This document shows positions 1 through 10,874 of a DNA stretch of 62,273 nucleotides, in pieces. Within the stretch, counting starts at the first letter, position 1. Every line of letters begins with the position of its first letter. The notes beneath the pieces were generated by a model, which saw only the letters and a list, made by a program, of their open reading frames with translations, was not told where the DNA came from and did not search any database. This DNA comes from Gonapodya prolifera JEL478 (lineage: Eukaryota > Monoblepharomycota > Monoblepharidomycetes > Monoblepharidales > Gonapodyaceae): positions 199,078 through 261,350 of the forward strand of contig KQ965800.1 of assembly GCA_001574975.1 (NCBI GenBank), in the 5' to 3' direction. The position numbers and the translations under genes were made by a program.

Positions 1-240
1 CAGCACGTACTGCTGCGCCGCAGACTCAATCTGGGCAATCTTTGAGCACAGCAGGTACACGAATTCGTTGTACGTCTGCGGGAGTGTTCCGTCTCTGAGC
101 ACGACGATTTTGATTCCTGAAAAGGGAATTCGGTGCACGCGCGTGCGGTCGAATATGCCGCCGTGAGACCGAGACATCGCAGCGACCGCACGGCGCCACT
201 CACCGTCCCAGTATTCCACGCGCAGTTTCTTGAGGCCCAT
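1..240 (-). CDS. PB1-like domain protein, 5' part only (runs off the left edge)
   Basis: The ATG is at 240 (minus strand). Exon 1 (240-204) encodes a 12-residue start MGLKKLRVEYWD. A GTGAGT intron (203-117) ending in TTTTCAG follows, then exon 2 runs to the window edge. The joined frame continues IKIVVLRDGTLPQTYNEF and a VYLLCSKI helix. The pattern of a beta hairpin, a 'lP.TYNEFVYLLC' helix and acidic residues is shared with the gene at 46621-47195, whose complete copy looks like a PB1 or ubiquitin-like fold. PB1 domains usually mediate heterotypic protein pairing; no partner can be named here. The phase-1 join is consistent. The domain assignment is my inference from pattern, and the C-terminal part is outside the window. 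Confidence 0.55.
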   Translation of the reverse strand, partial: MGLKKLRVEYWDGEWRRAVAAMSRSHGGIFDRTRVHRIPFSGIKIVVLRDGTLPQTYNEFVYLLCSKIAQIESAAQQYVL

Positions 241-459
241 TGCTGCGGCTGGATGGCAGAAGGCGGAAAGTGGGGTTCAGCGAGGCACGCGCGAGGGCGA
301 CGGAGGCGCGGGATCGGCGCGGGGGGAGCGGCGGAGAGCGGCGCGATGGGACGATGCGGCAAGAGAGCTGCGACGGCGGCCGCGGCAGGCGGAGGGAAAG
401 GGAGCGTGGTGGTGTGCGGGGTTGGGGCAACACAAGACCGCGCCACACCCGGCAACTGA

Positions 460-3250
460 CGCCACTTCTGTCGCCTCAAACGGTCCGGTTGTTGACCCCT
501 CGTTTTCTGGGCGGACGACTCCCCAGGCAGCAGAGATAGCGAACTCTCCTCCTCTCGTTCTCCAACAAGACCCTATTATCAATAAACCTTCTCTTTCAGG
601 CTGTCTCGCCCTGCCATCCTCATCCTTTCTTGCCGGCAGGACATTTTCTTACTCTATTTTTGATATATCGACGAGTGTCACTTTATTTCCCGGTGGGTCC
701 GCCACCCCTTCCTCACTTTTTCGGTCCGTGCAAAAAGGAAGAAACTTTGAGGAAGTCCACGCGCTACGCCGCAAAGCATCGCGTAAAACGCTACCCGTGT
801 TGAAAGGCATTTCGCTATATGTTTTCGCGTGACGTATATGATTGCCCGCGTGTTTCCGCGGCACGCGGTACGTGGTCTATCTTTGGAGGGAACGTGTACT
901 CACCCTGCGGCACAACCTTCCTTCGCGCACATCCGCACCAATGTAATTCTTTTGTTCTTCCCCGGTATATATCCACTCATCACTCCAACGAGTACAAAGA
1001 TCGTTGACCATTTCAGATCGTTGACCATCTCAGGTAAACCCGCTCCTCCCACCCTCATCGGCCCCCACATATAAATGAACCCGCTCAACGAACCTCACAA
1101 ATCCCATCCGCAACCTAGCTGGGAAGCTCAAAGAAGACGGATCTTTCCCTCTTTCCGCTACTTGGACATGTGTGGGACGGATGTGGATCGACGGGTCCCT
1201 CCTTATCTGGTGTAGAGGGTGTGAGAGTTCGCTGAACTTGCAGAGTGCCAAGTGCCAAGTGGCAAGTGGCACATGCCAGCCAGGCAAGTGCCAATTTCCA
1301 ATCGCCAATTGCCCTACCAGTCACCACTAGCACCACCTCCTCCAAGATGGTGATGTCGCAACTGCAATGATTCAAAACCAAAACTCAATTCTCTTTTCAA
1401 GATGTCCTGAACGTTATCTCAGCAAGAACACGTGATACCCGGCTTTGACAAACCTGAGCGGTCCTTGAAGCGTCACGATATCGCTACAATAACACTCAGC
1501 TTTGTCAAAGTCTTTGGTACCATGGCAAACACTTTTGTGCCACCATTGTCCAATTCCTAAGAGCTGACTCCTCCCTAATGTGCCACGGGAAAACGTTCAA
1601 TACCCCGCAAATGCTTGTGCTCTCTCAATGGTAACTTCAATATGGAACGGAAGCCCCACTCCATTCGAATCCAATCCTATCGTACACTGCGCCAACTCAA
1701 TTTTGCTGGCATGACTTGGCAGTCCTCGATGCATTCTCAACAATCAACCTTGAGTCTCCCCTCCATACTGCCGCCGCCCTTCCTTCCCTACCCCTATTCT
1801 GACCTTCTGCACGTTTCTTGACAGTGTCGCGCTTCCTCCCAGTCCGGCGTCCATACCATCGGCTGGTCGTGCTCATAACTAATCACAAATATCCGCTTCC
1901 TTGTGCACTTTCATGAGGAAAAGGTCGCTGAGCGCGTGCTGACCATTGTCGTACACATTCACTTGCTCAGGGATGATGTAAATTCCCTCCAAACACTGGC
2001 ACGACGCATCTGAGTGGCCTTGATAAACGGGATTTATCGTGTTGCATCGAGGATGGTGAAGATCATATGTGGTCAGAAAAGATAGAAGGGACAATACCAA
2101 AAACAACTGGGCAAAAGTAGATTCGACAACAAAGTTTAATATTACACATGGTTCAAGTGCTACATGATAGCATTTCGAAGCATCAGAACAGTAAGGTGGA
2201 CCGTTAGCCGGCTCCGCAACGCTCGCCATACGCGGGAAGAGCCGTGCCCGGAAGACGCCACGAGGAGGCCGTCCACCTGCAACCGGATCAGTTAAATTCG
2301 AATGCTGAGACCAGCGTTAATGCCGAAGCCTCAAACTACTCACCTAAAGGAGTCTTCCATGCGCGTCCTCAACGATGAGTACCCGCCATGCGTTCATGTC
2401 GAGCTCGTCCTCTTCATGAGACGGCTTAGTTGAAGTTGCACTCTTTCGACTTCCTTCAAACGAACAGCATGGACCTCGCCGGTAACCACGTCTCAACCCG
2501 GTTGACACTAGGGCGCAACTTAAGCAAACGTTCTGACAGGCCGTAATGACCAGTCAGTAGCTGCCAGGGCAGATTGACGGGGGCGACTCGGGTGCTGCAA
2601 GACGAGGAGGAAGAAGAGGTCCCAGTCCGGGGTCGAAACACGGTAGAAGAGCCGGTAGTTGAATTTCCAGGCTATCGCAACTTCCCTCAGCAGCAGTGAC
2701 CACGCGAGTCGTTTCGGTATCCCATCAACATTAGGATGCAACTTAAGCGAACGTTCGGACAGGCCGTAAGGACCGGTCGGCAGCAGTGGGACGCTCGAAA
2801 GAGGGTATGACGGGGGTGCTGAGAGGAAGCGGACGCGAGGAGGAGCCGGTGCGATGGAATGGTGGAAACCTTCAGTGGGTCGTGTGACCAGATTTGGTGC
2901 CATGTCTGTGCCACACTCAGCCCAGGTTGCGATGGGAACGAATTTAATTTGTAACTGCACGTTAGTTCACGTCGAGTCGACTCTGAACTAATTTGATGCA
3001 GCTTGTGTGGCTTTTTGGCGGAGTCCTCGTGTACCCCATCTCGTGCAATTATTTATCAACTTGCTCGCTAATAGGCCGCACTTTATACCTGCAGATGGAT
3101 GTTTATCGCTCTATACAGGTAACATGGGGATCGTAGATCACGGTTTATTAGGACACAATGACGGTTTTCGTTCAACGCTTTTTCCACCACGTAATCCCCA
3201 CCCCCCCAACCATACCCCTTCCAACATCCGTATACAGCCCCGTCACGCCC
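460..3250. other. Intergenic stretch without a convincing gene
   Basis: I see no conserved protein here. A minus-strand ORF of 116 codons (2229-1879) has one hydrophobic segment but no recognisable family and no supported splice structure. The stretch also holds a GCCAAGTG-type low-complexity run (about 1244-1310) and a diverged direct repeat (2510-2572 and 2732-2793). It is 2-3 kb of non-coding or unrecognised sequence between the PB1-like gene and the 3' end of the acyltransferase gene. Confidence 0.4.
2510..2793 (-). repeat. Diverged direct repeat, about 60 bp, two copies 222 bp apart
   Basis: Copies at about 2510-2572 and 2732-2793 share GCAACTTAAG, AACGTTC and GACAGGCCGTAA in the same order. 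On the minus strand both can be read as TG(H/P)YGLSER.LKL.P.V, so the repeat may lie in a small decayed coding unit. No family is recognised. Confidence 0.45.
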
Positions 3251-3251
3251 T

Positions 3252-5143
3252 CTACGCCTCCTCGCCCACACTCACACCGACAACGCTCGCTAACTCGCCC
3301 AATTCCTCGACCCAAAACCCTCCCACACTTTCCGGGTCCTTCCACTCCTCGGGATCCACCACGAAATTCGCACACAGCATCCCGGCGTACGTGAATAGCG
3401 TTGCTGTCGGAAGCGCCGACGAGATCACGGGTTGCATCGAGATCACGGGCTCTCCGGCGAAAAAGAGCGGACCGGGAGGGAAAGACGGGTGGTGGAAGGG
3501 AACGTTGGCGAGGACGAGCGTGTGGCGCGTGAAGCCTTCGAGGTTTGTCTTTCGGTGGGGTTTGTGTCAATTGAAGACTGAAACGGAAAATACATTGACC
3601 GAAACCTCACCTTCCCCGCAATCTCCTCCGGCACGACCCCCATCGTCCACCTCTGCACATTCGCCTGCGCCGCTGCCTCGGGAAGCACCCTCTTCAAATC
3701 CAGCTCCGTCCTGCACTTGCGCACGCGCTCGAGCGGGTCGGGTTCGCCGACGGGAAGGTTGATCGACAGGAAGGACCACCGGTTGGAGTACCCGTCCAGG
3801 TCCGTGGGCGCGGGCGCACCTGGGGTGGTGGGAGGCGCGGGGCGGCCTTCGCGGTATGCGAATGGAAGGAGCGCCCTGCCAAACACAGGTCAGACAGGGT
3901 GTCCTGCAGCCCACAGGTGAACTCGACGCGAGACACACCTAGTTCTCACATTCTTCCCCTCCCTCTTAAGCACTTCATCCCCCCTCGCCAGCAAATACCT
4001 CCTCACCGCGCCACTCACGGCTGCCGTCAACACCTCACTGACTGTCACCTTCCCCCCAAGCTTCCCCTCAAGCCCCTTCCTGATCTCCTTCACGGTGTCG
4101 AACTCCACCGCGGGGCCCAGCACGATTTGTCTCTGGGCGCTGTAGATGTATGGGTCGTGAGCGGTTTTGATTAATGTGGGGTGGTCCGGCGGGGAGAGCT
4201 GTTTGCGAAGCACCCGGAGGTGGGCGGATGTGTATGCGGGGAGGTGAGAGAGCGCGGAGAGGGAGGTTGGGGGGAGGGGTGGGCGGAGGACAGTGCGAAG
4301 GTGGGAGGGCGAGAGGGGCAAGCCGTGGGCTGGTTAGAGGTGGTCGTGGTTGGTGAGGGTTGGGGTTGTTAGCGAATGAAGTCAAGGGAAATAAAACAAA
4401 AGCGGTATATCGGTATTAGGGACTTCCGTCCTCCATTGCTCCGCACGACGTCGTCCTCATCAACGCGTTCTAAAATTATCGTCTCCTCCTCTTTCATCCC
4501 CCCCCACCGCAACCCCTTCACTCACGCCACTCAACTCACCATCCGTGAACCCCCCCACAACCACCTCCAAGAAACTGCTCACATCCCCCACAACTAGCGC
4601 CACATTCACCACGATCGCGCTCTTGCCCTCCCCCTCGTTCCGCAGGAGTGATACGTTCCAGAGCGGTTTTCCGCGCCCGAATGAGGAGGCCGGGAAGAGG
4701 GAGGAGACGTAGGCAAGGATGGAGGATTCGGACGGGAGGGTTAGGGTGTGGATGTGGTACTATTGTGGTGAGTGTGAGTGTGAGTTATGGAATAATGAGG
4801 GAACCCGTCAGTCATGAGAGCAAGACTCCCGTAACCCCCCTCCCGCCCACCAAACCCACATCCAAACTAAACCCCCCCTCACTCTCCCACTCGACCTCCC
4901 CTTCCTTAGTCACATACGGCACCGAATGGAACCGCCTGTTCGGGGCGAAATGGTCCGCGAGCACTTGCCGAACGGCGGGGAGGGGAGGTAGGACTTCGAA
5001 CCAGAGGATGTGTTGGGTTGTGGGCATGCTAGGGAGGGGGGAAGAGGGAACGTTGTGGGGACAGGAACAGAGGAAGGGGAAGGAAAGACTCACGGAATCC
5101 CGCTATCCTTCGGAAACGCTCCCGTGGCCAGCGTGGCCGTCAT
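3252..5143 (-). CDS. WS/DGAT-like acyltransferase (WES_acyltransf family), catalytic histidines missing
   Basis: This is a multi-exon gene starting at 5143 (MTATLATGAFP) with a GTGAGT intron after DSGI. The N-terminal part contains QHILWFEVLPPLPAVRQVL and KPLWNVSLLRN, which match the 'rPLWe..li' strand of wax ester synthase/diacylglycerol acyltransferases. The C-terminal half is a clear DUF1298-type domain: KVTVSEVLTAAVSGAVRRYL, GRALLPFAYREGR, NRWSFLSINLPVGEPDP, LANVPF and FAGEPV. It ends at VSVGEEA. The family esterifies fatty acyl-CoA to alcohols or diacylglycerol using an HHxxxDG motif. Here the aligned segment reads IVVNVALVVGDVSS (about 4600-4560), so both histidines are gone. Either the protein is a non-catalytic homologue or this exon is mis-read. 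Family assignment is firm; activity is doubtful. Confidence 0.75.
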
Positions 5144-5443
5144 GACAGACCTCCTGCGGCGGTGGTGGCGGGCTTGGGTCGGAGCTTGGGAGGCTCCCCA
5201 GACTGGGCGGCGGGCGAGAGTCGAGGGGTCGGTCTGGTATGTGGGAGAAGTTGGAGTGTTGCGGTGAAGTGGGGGAGGGGAGAGGAGAGGAGAAGGTGAG
5301 AGTTCCGTATTATGTTGACGTGAAGTAGAAGACCACGAGAAGATTTTATCACGAGCGACGTGTACACGATTGCCTCTGACCACGACATTGTCGGCAACAT
5401 TCCCTTCCGTATGTCACCTCAGAACACCATCCCGAAAATCGAT

Positions 5444-6145
5444 TCAAATCCAAAACAACAGCTTTCCCTGTCACAGCTATCGCGCTTGGGCCACGGGCTC
5501 ACTGCGCTCGCGTCTCCTCTCACTCACCCGTCCATACAACCACATCCAAACCTCCACACCACCCATCGCCACACACCCCGCGACGAAAAAATTCCCAAGC
5601 GCCTTGGTGATACCGTTCGGCGGAGCTGAACCCAACGGACGGAGTTTGTGCAGGAGAAAGGCTTGTGCAGCACCCATGTAGAACCAGAAGAGCGCGAAGG
5701 ATGGAGACGGTCGGGGCATCCCGATTGTGAGTTTGCGGAGGGGGAGGGCGATGGCCTGGTGGTGGTGTCAGTGGGTTGGATCGCTCATTGGTGGTAGAGG
5801 CAGTTCTTTGTCCCAACTCACAGTCGTCGCGAACACCCACGCACTGGCCCTGACATTCCCCTGGGCCTCGAGGTAACTCTCCGCCGCCATCTTGAGAAAC
5901 GCAATCGTGCCCAGAGCATCGGCAAGTCTCTTCCTCCTGACTGGCTCGCGGGCAACAAAGCTCTTGTCGATTGTGAGCGAGGGCACGATGCCGAGGTAGA
6001 CGAGCGCGATGGGGAGGGAGAGCGGGAGGACTGTGGAGAGGGATGGCGGCGCGGCCGTGCGCAGGAATTCGGGCGTGGGGAGCGAGCTGGGGAGGAAGAG
6101 TGGTGAGCCGGGAGGGAGGGGAGACGTGCGAACGTGTGAACGCAC
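5444..6145 (-). CDS. Small multi-pass membrane protein, unknown function
   Basis: The first exon (start proposed at 6145) encodes a hydrophobic segment VLPLSLPIALVYLGIV, then a charged loop and a helix ALGTIAFLKMAAESYLEAQG. A GTGAGT intron (about 5830-5768) joins ASAWVFATTV to AIALPLRKLTIGM. Two further hydrophobic segments follow, around FALFWFYMGAAQAFLL and FFVAGCVAMGGVEVWMWL. After WLYGR either an intron leads to a stop at 5444 or the frame reads to 5477. Four likely membrane spans in about 200 residues. I do not recognise the family. It is transcribed the same way as the acyltransferase downstream and lies about 300 bp upstream of it, so a link to lipid metabolism is possible but unproven. 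Confidence 0.5.
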
Positions 6146-6509
6146 GTGTTGTTTCCCATGGGATACAGTGGTGAGCGTGTGAATTCAGAAATGTGCTGCG
6201 GATGTCTGCATTGTCGGGACGGCCCAAGTGTGGGATGGCGGGATACGCTGCCGGCTAATAATCTCGGTTTTGCCGGAAGGTTACTACCCTCATTTCTTAC
6301 CGCGTGAGAAAGAAAGAAATTATGGTTGCGAGGGGGGAAAGAGCTCAACCAAATAAGTTTGTTTCGAATGTTGCGTAACGGGATTGGTGGAGGACATACG
6401 GGCAGCGATGACGGACACAATCATGCACTTCGTGAATTAGGCACTACCACGCTCCACCGACAACAATAGCAAGAGCCGAATCAAATATTGTTTTTGGATA
6501 TATCAATGG

Positions 6510-7321
6510 TTAGCTGTCACGTCTCGAAAAGTTTGTCGAATCTTTCAGCTCGTGAAATCATGTAAACGGAACCCACAAACTGCACAACGAGCACGACCAT
6601 CCCGGAGATATGCAGGATTTTGAAGCGACCTTCCGTCTGGTGCGTAACTCAAAGCGGAAACACTAGGATACTGTGTACTGTTGCTGTTGCAGCCGTCGTC
6701 AAGACACAAAGCAAAGACAATCAAGTAGGCTGCGAAAAATACTGGTACGGTCAACAAGACAGTGACCCTGTGTGGCGTGTCAATTTTAATGCCTTGCTTG
6801 AGTCGACAGCAGATTGACGGCTGCAACAATCCATGATTTCAGCCATTCACACTGCCAGAGGTCCCCAAATAGAAAAGAACGCGACCAGTTGAAGCAAAGA
6901 GACCGACGCGCACAGTGCTGCACTAATTCCGAGAACGTTCACCAATCGAAGTGCTCCATCCGAGGATACCTGCATTTCAGCGATGGCATGGAATGTGAAT
7001 ACCGCCAGCGCGACGCTACAGGACACATTGGTAGCGAATATTATCAGTAGTTTTATCAATGGGAGGGGTTGAGGCATGTTGCATCGGCAAAGTGACTAAC
7101 AATTTTGAAGCATGCCGTCGAAATCGTCTCTTCCAGTCCGACTTACCCAAGACAATTGGTACAGCTGCTTAAGCTTCCTCGGAAAATATGCTCGGAAGTC
7201 CTTCCCCGCCGCTCGCAAGCGGTGGGAGAGTGGGGGGGCGGATTGACCGGCTCGGCATCCCATTGTTTCTGAGCGCGTTCCATCCGGCGGGCCTCCAAAT
7301 AGGCCGATACGGAAAACGGCA
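6510..7321 (-). CDS. Putative four-span membrane protein (may be degenerate)
   Basis: The start at 7321 encodes MPFSVSAYLEARRMERAQ, an N-terminus shared with the unit at 8410-8619. Further exons would supply hydrophobic segments PLIKLLIIFATNVSCSVAL, VLGISAALCASVSLLQLVAF, VTVLLTVPVFFAAYLIVFA and MVVLVVQFVGSVYMISR, ending RFDKLFET at about 6510. Four spans with short loops suggest a tetraspan-type protein. The exons lie in different frames and I could not make all splice phases agree, so the locus may be partly degenerate. No named family is recognised. Confidence 0.4.
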
Positions 7322-7700
7322 TGGCAACGACGTGGAGGACGACAACGATTTGTGGTTTGTCTTTGGTAGGTCAAGACCCAAAGGCAAACGATACCGACCC
7401 GTGCTGGGGCCGCTGTGGACGACAGGTTTCAGCTGACTTCAACATCGGGTCACCCACGATGGGTACAAAGGTAGTATAATTGTTTTTGACTGAAGCAGAG
7501 TGACCCGAAAATGGCGACGCTATGGACGAATTCGATACCCAACATATGCACCAAAGACCAAGTTCCAGAAAATTCGGGGGATACTTTCGTAGAATAGAGT
7601 GGTGAACGAATTGTACTTTCTTTGTTCTTTTGTTTCCTGTGTGTTTCAAGCGGGTGGCTGCGACAAAGACTGTCGACAATTATCCAGACCAAGCTACTGC

Positions 7701-8145
7701 ATGATGGAAAGCCAGTCACCACCCGCATCTACCGTAGCATATGTTCTCGACACGGCTACATTCGCGCTGGCATGGACCTCACGCCAAATATCCTGGGAGA
7801 CAGGAAAGCGCGCGGCAATCGGTACTGCAGTTGGAGTCACTGTCGCGATCGGCTTACCCTGTGCTGTGTCTGCCGTGGGCTTTACCAGCGCTGGTGTTGC
7901 GGCAGGTTCGTTTCGATGGGTAGTGGGTCGATTAGCGTCGCGATGGCCGAGTTAGCTGATTAACACGCGCGTTTCCCCCTTTACCAGGCAGTCTGGCCGC
8001 CGCTTAGCAGTCAACAATGGGTAGATATGTTGCAGCAGGATCCGCATTCTCCGTTTTCCAGTCTATGGGTGCAACGGGGGCAATAGGTACTGTCGCAACA
8101 ACTGGTGGGGTTGCACTTGGGGTCGTAGCTGGGAGAAACTCTTGA
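7701..8145 (+). CDS. IFI6/IFI27 (ISG12)-like small hydrophobic protein
   Basis: Exon 1 starts at the tandem ATGs at 7701 and encodes an N-terminal leader, then AIGTAVGVTVAIGLPCAV and VGFTSAGVAAGS. The second exon, after a CCAG acceptor at about 7987, continues MGRYVAAGSAFSVFQSMGAT and VATTGGVALGVVAGRNS, with the stop at 8145. The repeated G-F-T-S-A-G-V-A-A-G-S / QS.GATG pattern is the hallmark of the IFI6/IFI27 membrane family, which in animals localises to mitochondria or ER; fungi often carry homologues of unknown function. With the strongest splice sites (donor GGCAG|GTTCGT) an in-frame TAG follows GSLAAA. Using donor GTAGTG (about 7920) and acceptor CTTAG (about 8007) removes it. Family confident; integrity uncertain. 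Confidence 0.65.
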
Positions 8146-8409
8146 AGGAAGTCTGAATGCACTTGACTCACATAAAGAGTGTTGTACTACTGTACGTGGC
8201 TATAATTCTTCATCTGATTTCAATCCACGACAGGATGGCTCAAGGGATCACGTCAAGAACAGCAAGTTGACGCATCATTTGGAAAAGGCAAGGACTCAAT
8301 AATAGCACCTTCAGTTTTGTTCATTAGATCATTATTAAAGCACCTCGTAATATCATTTTACGATGGGGTGATTCGCATGTTCTCAGCAGTTGCTTGACAT
8401 TGGGCGTAA

Positions 8410-8619
8410 CTAAGAAGTCTGAAACAGACAAGTATTCACAAAGCCAAATATTCCGGACTGGATAAAATGCACAACAGTTTCGGCTATACCCAAGCCCGTG
8501 ATGAGTTTTCGTTCAAGGTCGGGTGCGAAGCTCGGGTGATGTACAGGCTCTGTGCCCCACTGCGTCTGAGCGCGTTCCATCCTGCGTGCTTCCAAGTGGC
8601 TTGACAGAGAAAAAGGCAT
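8410..8619 (-). pseudogene. Relic sharing the MPFS..LEARRMERAQ N-terminus with the 6.5-7.3 kb gene
   Basis: The ORF begins MPFSLSSHLEARRMERAQTQ, about 80% identical over its first 20 residues to the start at 7321. It diverges after EPV and contains one hydrophobic stretch (ITGLGIAETVVHFIQSGIFG). Downstream exons equivalent to the four-span protein are not evident. It may be a truncated paralogue or the first exon of a gene I could not assemble. Confidence 0.35.
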
Positions 8620-9221
8620 CGTCGAGGGGAGATTGAATCGCTTGTTCGTCCGCTTGCGTCTCAGAAGTTACCCACAGTGAAGCTCTGTCGCCGCTGTGGC
8701 ACGTGCCTGTAGTTTTCGACTTACCACCGCGAAACAGACGGCAAAATTTTGAAGTTACATAGCACGATGAAGGTACATACAGCGAACGGTACGGAGGGTC
8801 TGTCTTGCGCGGGTTCTATCGTTATCGGAAGTGGGAGCTGCACTCATATGGCGACAGTATCCACGGTCAGTCTCACTTGGAAAAACCATCACTTTCCTTC
8901 ATTTGATAATGCCAGCAATGCAATTTTGATTCCCTGAAGTAAATGCAATACACTTCGCACCTTCAATTCCCGCCGACCAGTTCGTGAAAACAGGCACTCG
9001 CCAGTGCTCTCCCCATCGAATCACCCATCTAGCATAAAAAGTCCCGAAAATAAATCCAATCCATATGACGGAGACGCCCCACGACACCCTGCTCCCCAAA
9101 GACGCAGAGACTCGAAGAACTCCCTCGGGATCGGGAATCGAGAATTTTGTCAGCGAAAGTGGCACCGATCAAGCGCTACACGACAGCGTCAACGCAACAG
9201 AAGTGAACACCAAAGACTCTG
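8620..9221. other. Unassigned stretch with possible minus-strand membrane-protein fragments
   Basis: On the minus strand, hydrophobic fragments around LVFTSVALTLSCSALIGA (about 9225-9170) and VSVIWIGFIFGTFYARWVI (about 9080-9010) could be exons of another small membrane protein. No consistent gene model or family could be built. Confidence 0.25.
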
Positions 9222-10576
9222 GTGAATGTCTTGGCGGCAATCGCTGAATCGCAACATGCTTCAACTTTCTCTGTCTTCACCTTCTCTCAACCCATCTCCC
9301 CAACATCTGCAGCGTCCCCGCCACTCACGGCAATGCGCGGAAATTTACTCTCGCTTAGCACATCGGGCGTGTCCTCGTCACGCCCGTTCGTCGTCAGACC
9401 TGTCAAATCGGTGAGACCCCTAGCTTGCCAATCCACGGCGTCGTCTCCCTTCCCCCCTTACCGTCCCCCACTTCTCCAAAATCTGTCTCATATCAATCAC
9501 TACACAAAGGCTTCCTCTCTACCTCCACCCTCTACACGCCCCACCCACTTCCTTGCCCTGCGCCTCAACAACCCAACCCTCCAAACCAACTTCGCAACAT
9601 TCCACGACAGCGCTAGGGCCCAATTCCCCGACCTGAGTCGCCTCTTCATACCGCCCTTGGAGATGCACGTCACGTTGTTCGTGTTTTCTCTGTTCCGGGC
9701 CGATAAAGAAGGGGCGGTGGAGAGCGGGAGTACTGGGAGGTTGAAGACCGTGGAAGACGCCAGGATGTGTCTTGAGGAGTCACGCGAGGTAGGTTATATT
9801 CCTCGTGTACCTTTTTTATCCCTGGCTGCCGTAACAACGCACCTCCTAACGCCGAACCCGACGTGCATTAGATATTCAAACAGCACTACCCCTCTTCCCC
9901 ACCCGCGCTCACGTTCCGCGGCGTAGGTGCGTCACCTTCCATCCTTGTCGTATCCCACTTTCGTCCCGAAATTCACCAATCCTTCCTTCGCACTGACGAC
10001 CTGGTACCTGCCCACCTTCTCCCCACTACACTCGCAGGATCGTTCCCGCCCGGTAACAGGGTGTTGTACGCCCGTGTGCAGCCAGACGACGAGTTCGAAA
10101 AACTTTCTTCATTCGTCGGTGAGTTTTCTCTTCCTTTAAAACCTGTCTCCGTTCCCCTGAACCAAATCTACCTCGGTGACCTCCTACCCCATGCCTACGA
10201 CCGCTAGCCGCTCTACGTACTCACTTTTCCATTCACGGCATCCTTGCAACTTCCGACGCCGAGGTCTTCACTCCACACGCCACACTCGCTAAAGTCCGGC
10301 CTGGTGGCGGTAAGGGGCGAGGTGGAAGGAGTGGAAGAGGGAGCACGGGTGTCCCGAGGGACGTATGGCGGGGCTGGGAAGGTGGGTGGTCTCTCCGTAG
10401 ACTGGGGTGGTTTGAATTGAGTGGTGTCTATAACTCATGGGCTGTTTAATTTTCGACCCCGGACGCCTCTAGACTACGAATGGGGCGCCCAGCACTGCGA
10501 CACTGTGGAACTTCTCTCGATGTCTGATCCAAAGGTGGAGGGGTATTACAGGGTCGAGGGGAGGTTGGGTTTTTAA
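9222..10576 (+). CDS. AKAP7-type 2H phosphoesterase (2',5' RNA ligase-like)
   Basis: The core begins RPTHFLALRLNNP, followed by the first 2H motif HVTL (about 9664) within PPLEMHVTLFVFSLFRAD. An intron (9790-9874) joins EESRE to IFKQHYPSSPPALTFRGVG. A second intron joins to GSFPPGNRVLYARVQPDDEF. After a third intron the second 2H motif appears in FTPHATLAKVRPGGGKG (about 10270). A last exon gives DYEWGAQHCDTVELLSM and EGYYRVEGRLGF, stop at 10576. Spacing and flanking residues match the AKAP7_NLS/CGI-18 domain of the 2H superfamily, which acts on 2',5'-linked or cyclic phosphodiester RNA ends. Both H-x-T motifs are intact, so activity is plausible. Start could be 9222 or the in-frame ATG at 9333. 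Confidence 0.75.
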
Positions 10577-10874
10577 TGCGACGTTGCGAGGTGAAAGGGG
10601 ACCAGGCGGTGGAGATAGAAAATATGTCACATTGCTGAGATGTTTCAGTTCACGCTCTTCCCGTGCGTGGAGTGCGAATGTGGAACTCGGGCCGCAGCTC
10701 TGTATCGCTCACCACTCGACATTCAACCGGTTCGGCCCCACAAAAATGGCGATCCCGAGTGAAATCGCAGCGATGGCAACGGCTCCACATCGTGATGCTT
10801 CTCGTACTGCGGATGCCTGGTTCAGGCCTAGAACACGATTCCGGCATTTCCAACCCTACAGCAAAACGAGCTGA

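Noticed and set aside
1244-1310. GCCAAGTG-type repeat as a possible regulatory array
   Set aside because: Irregular spacing and no nearby gene start; treated as low-complexity sequence.
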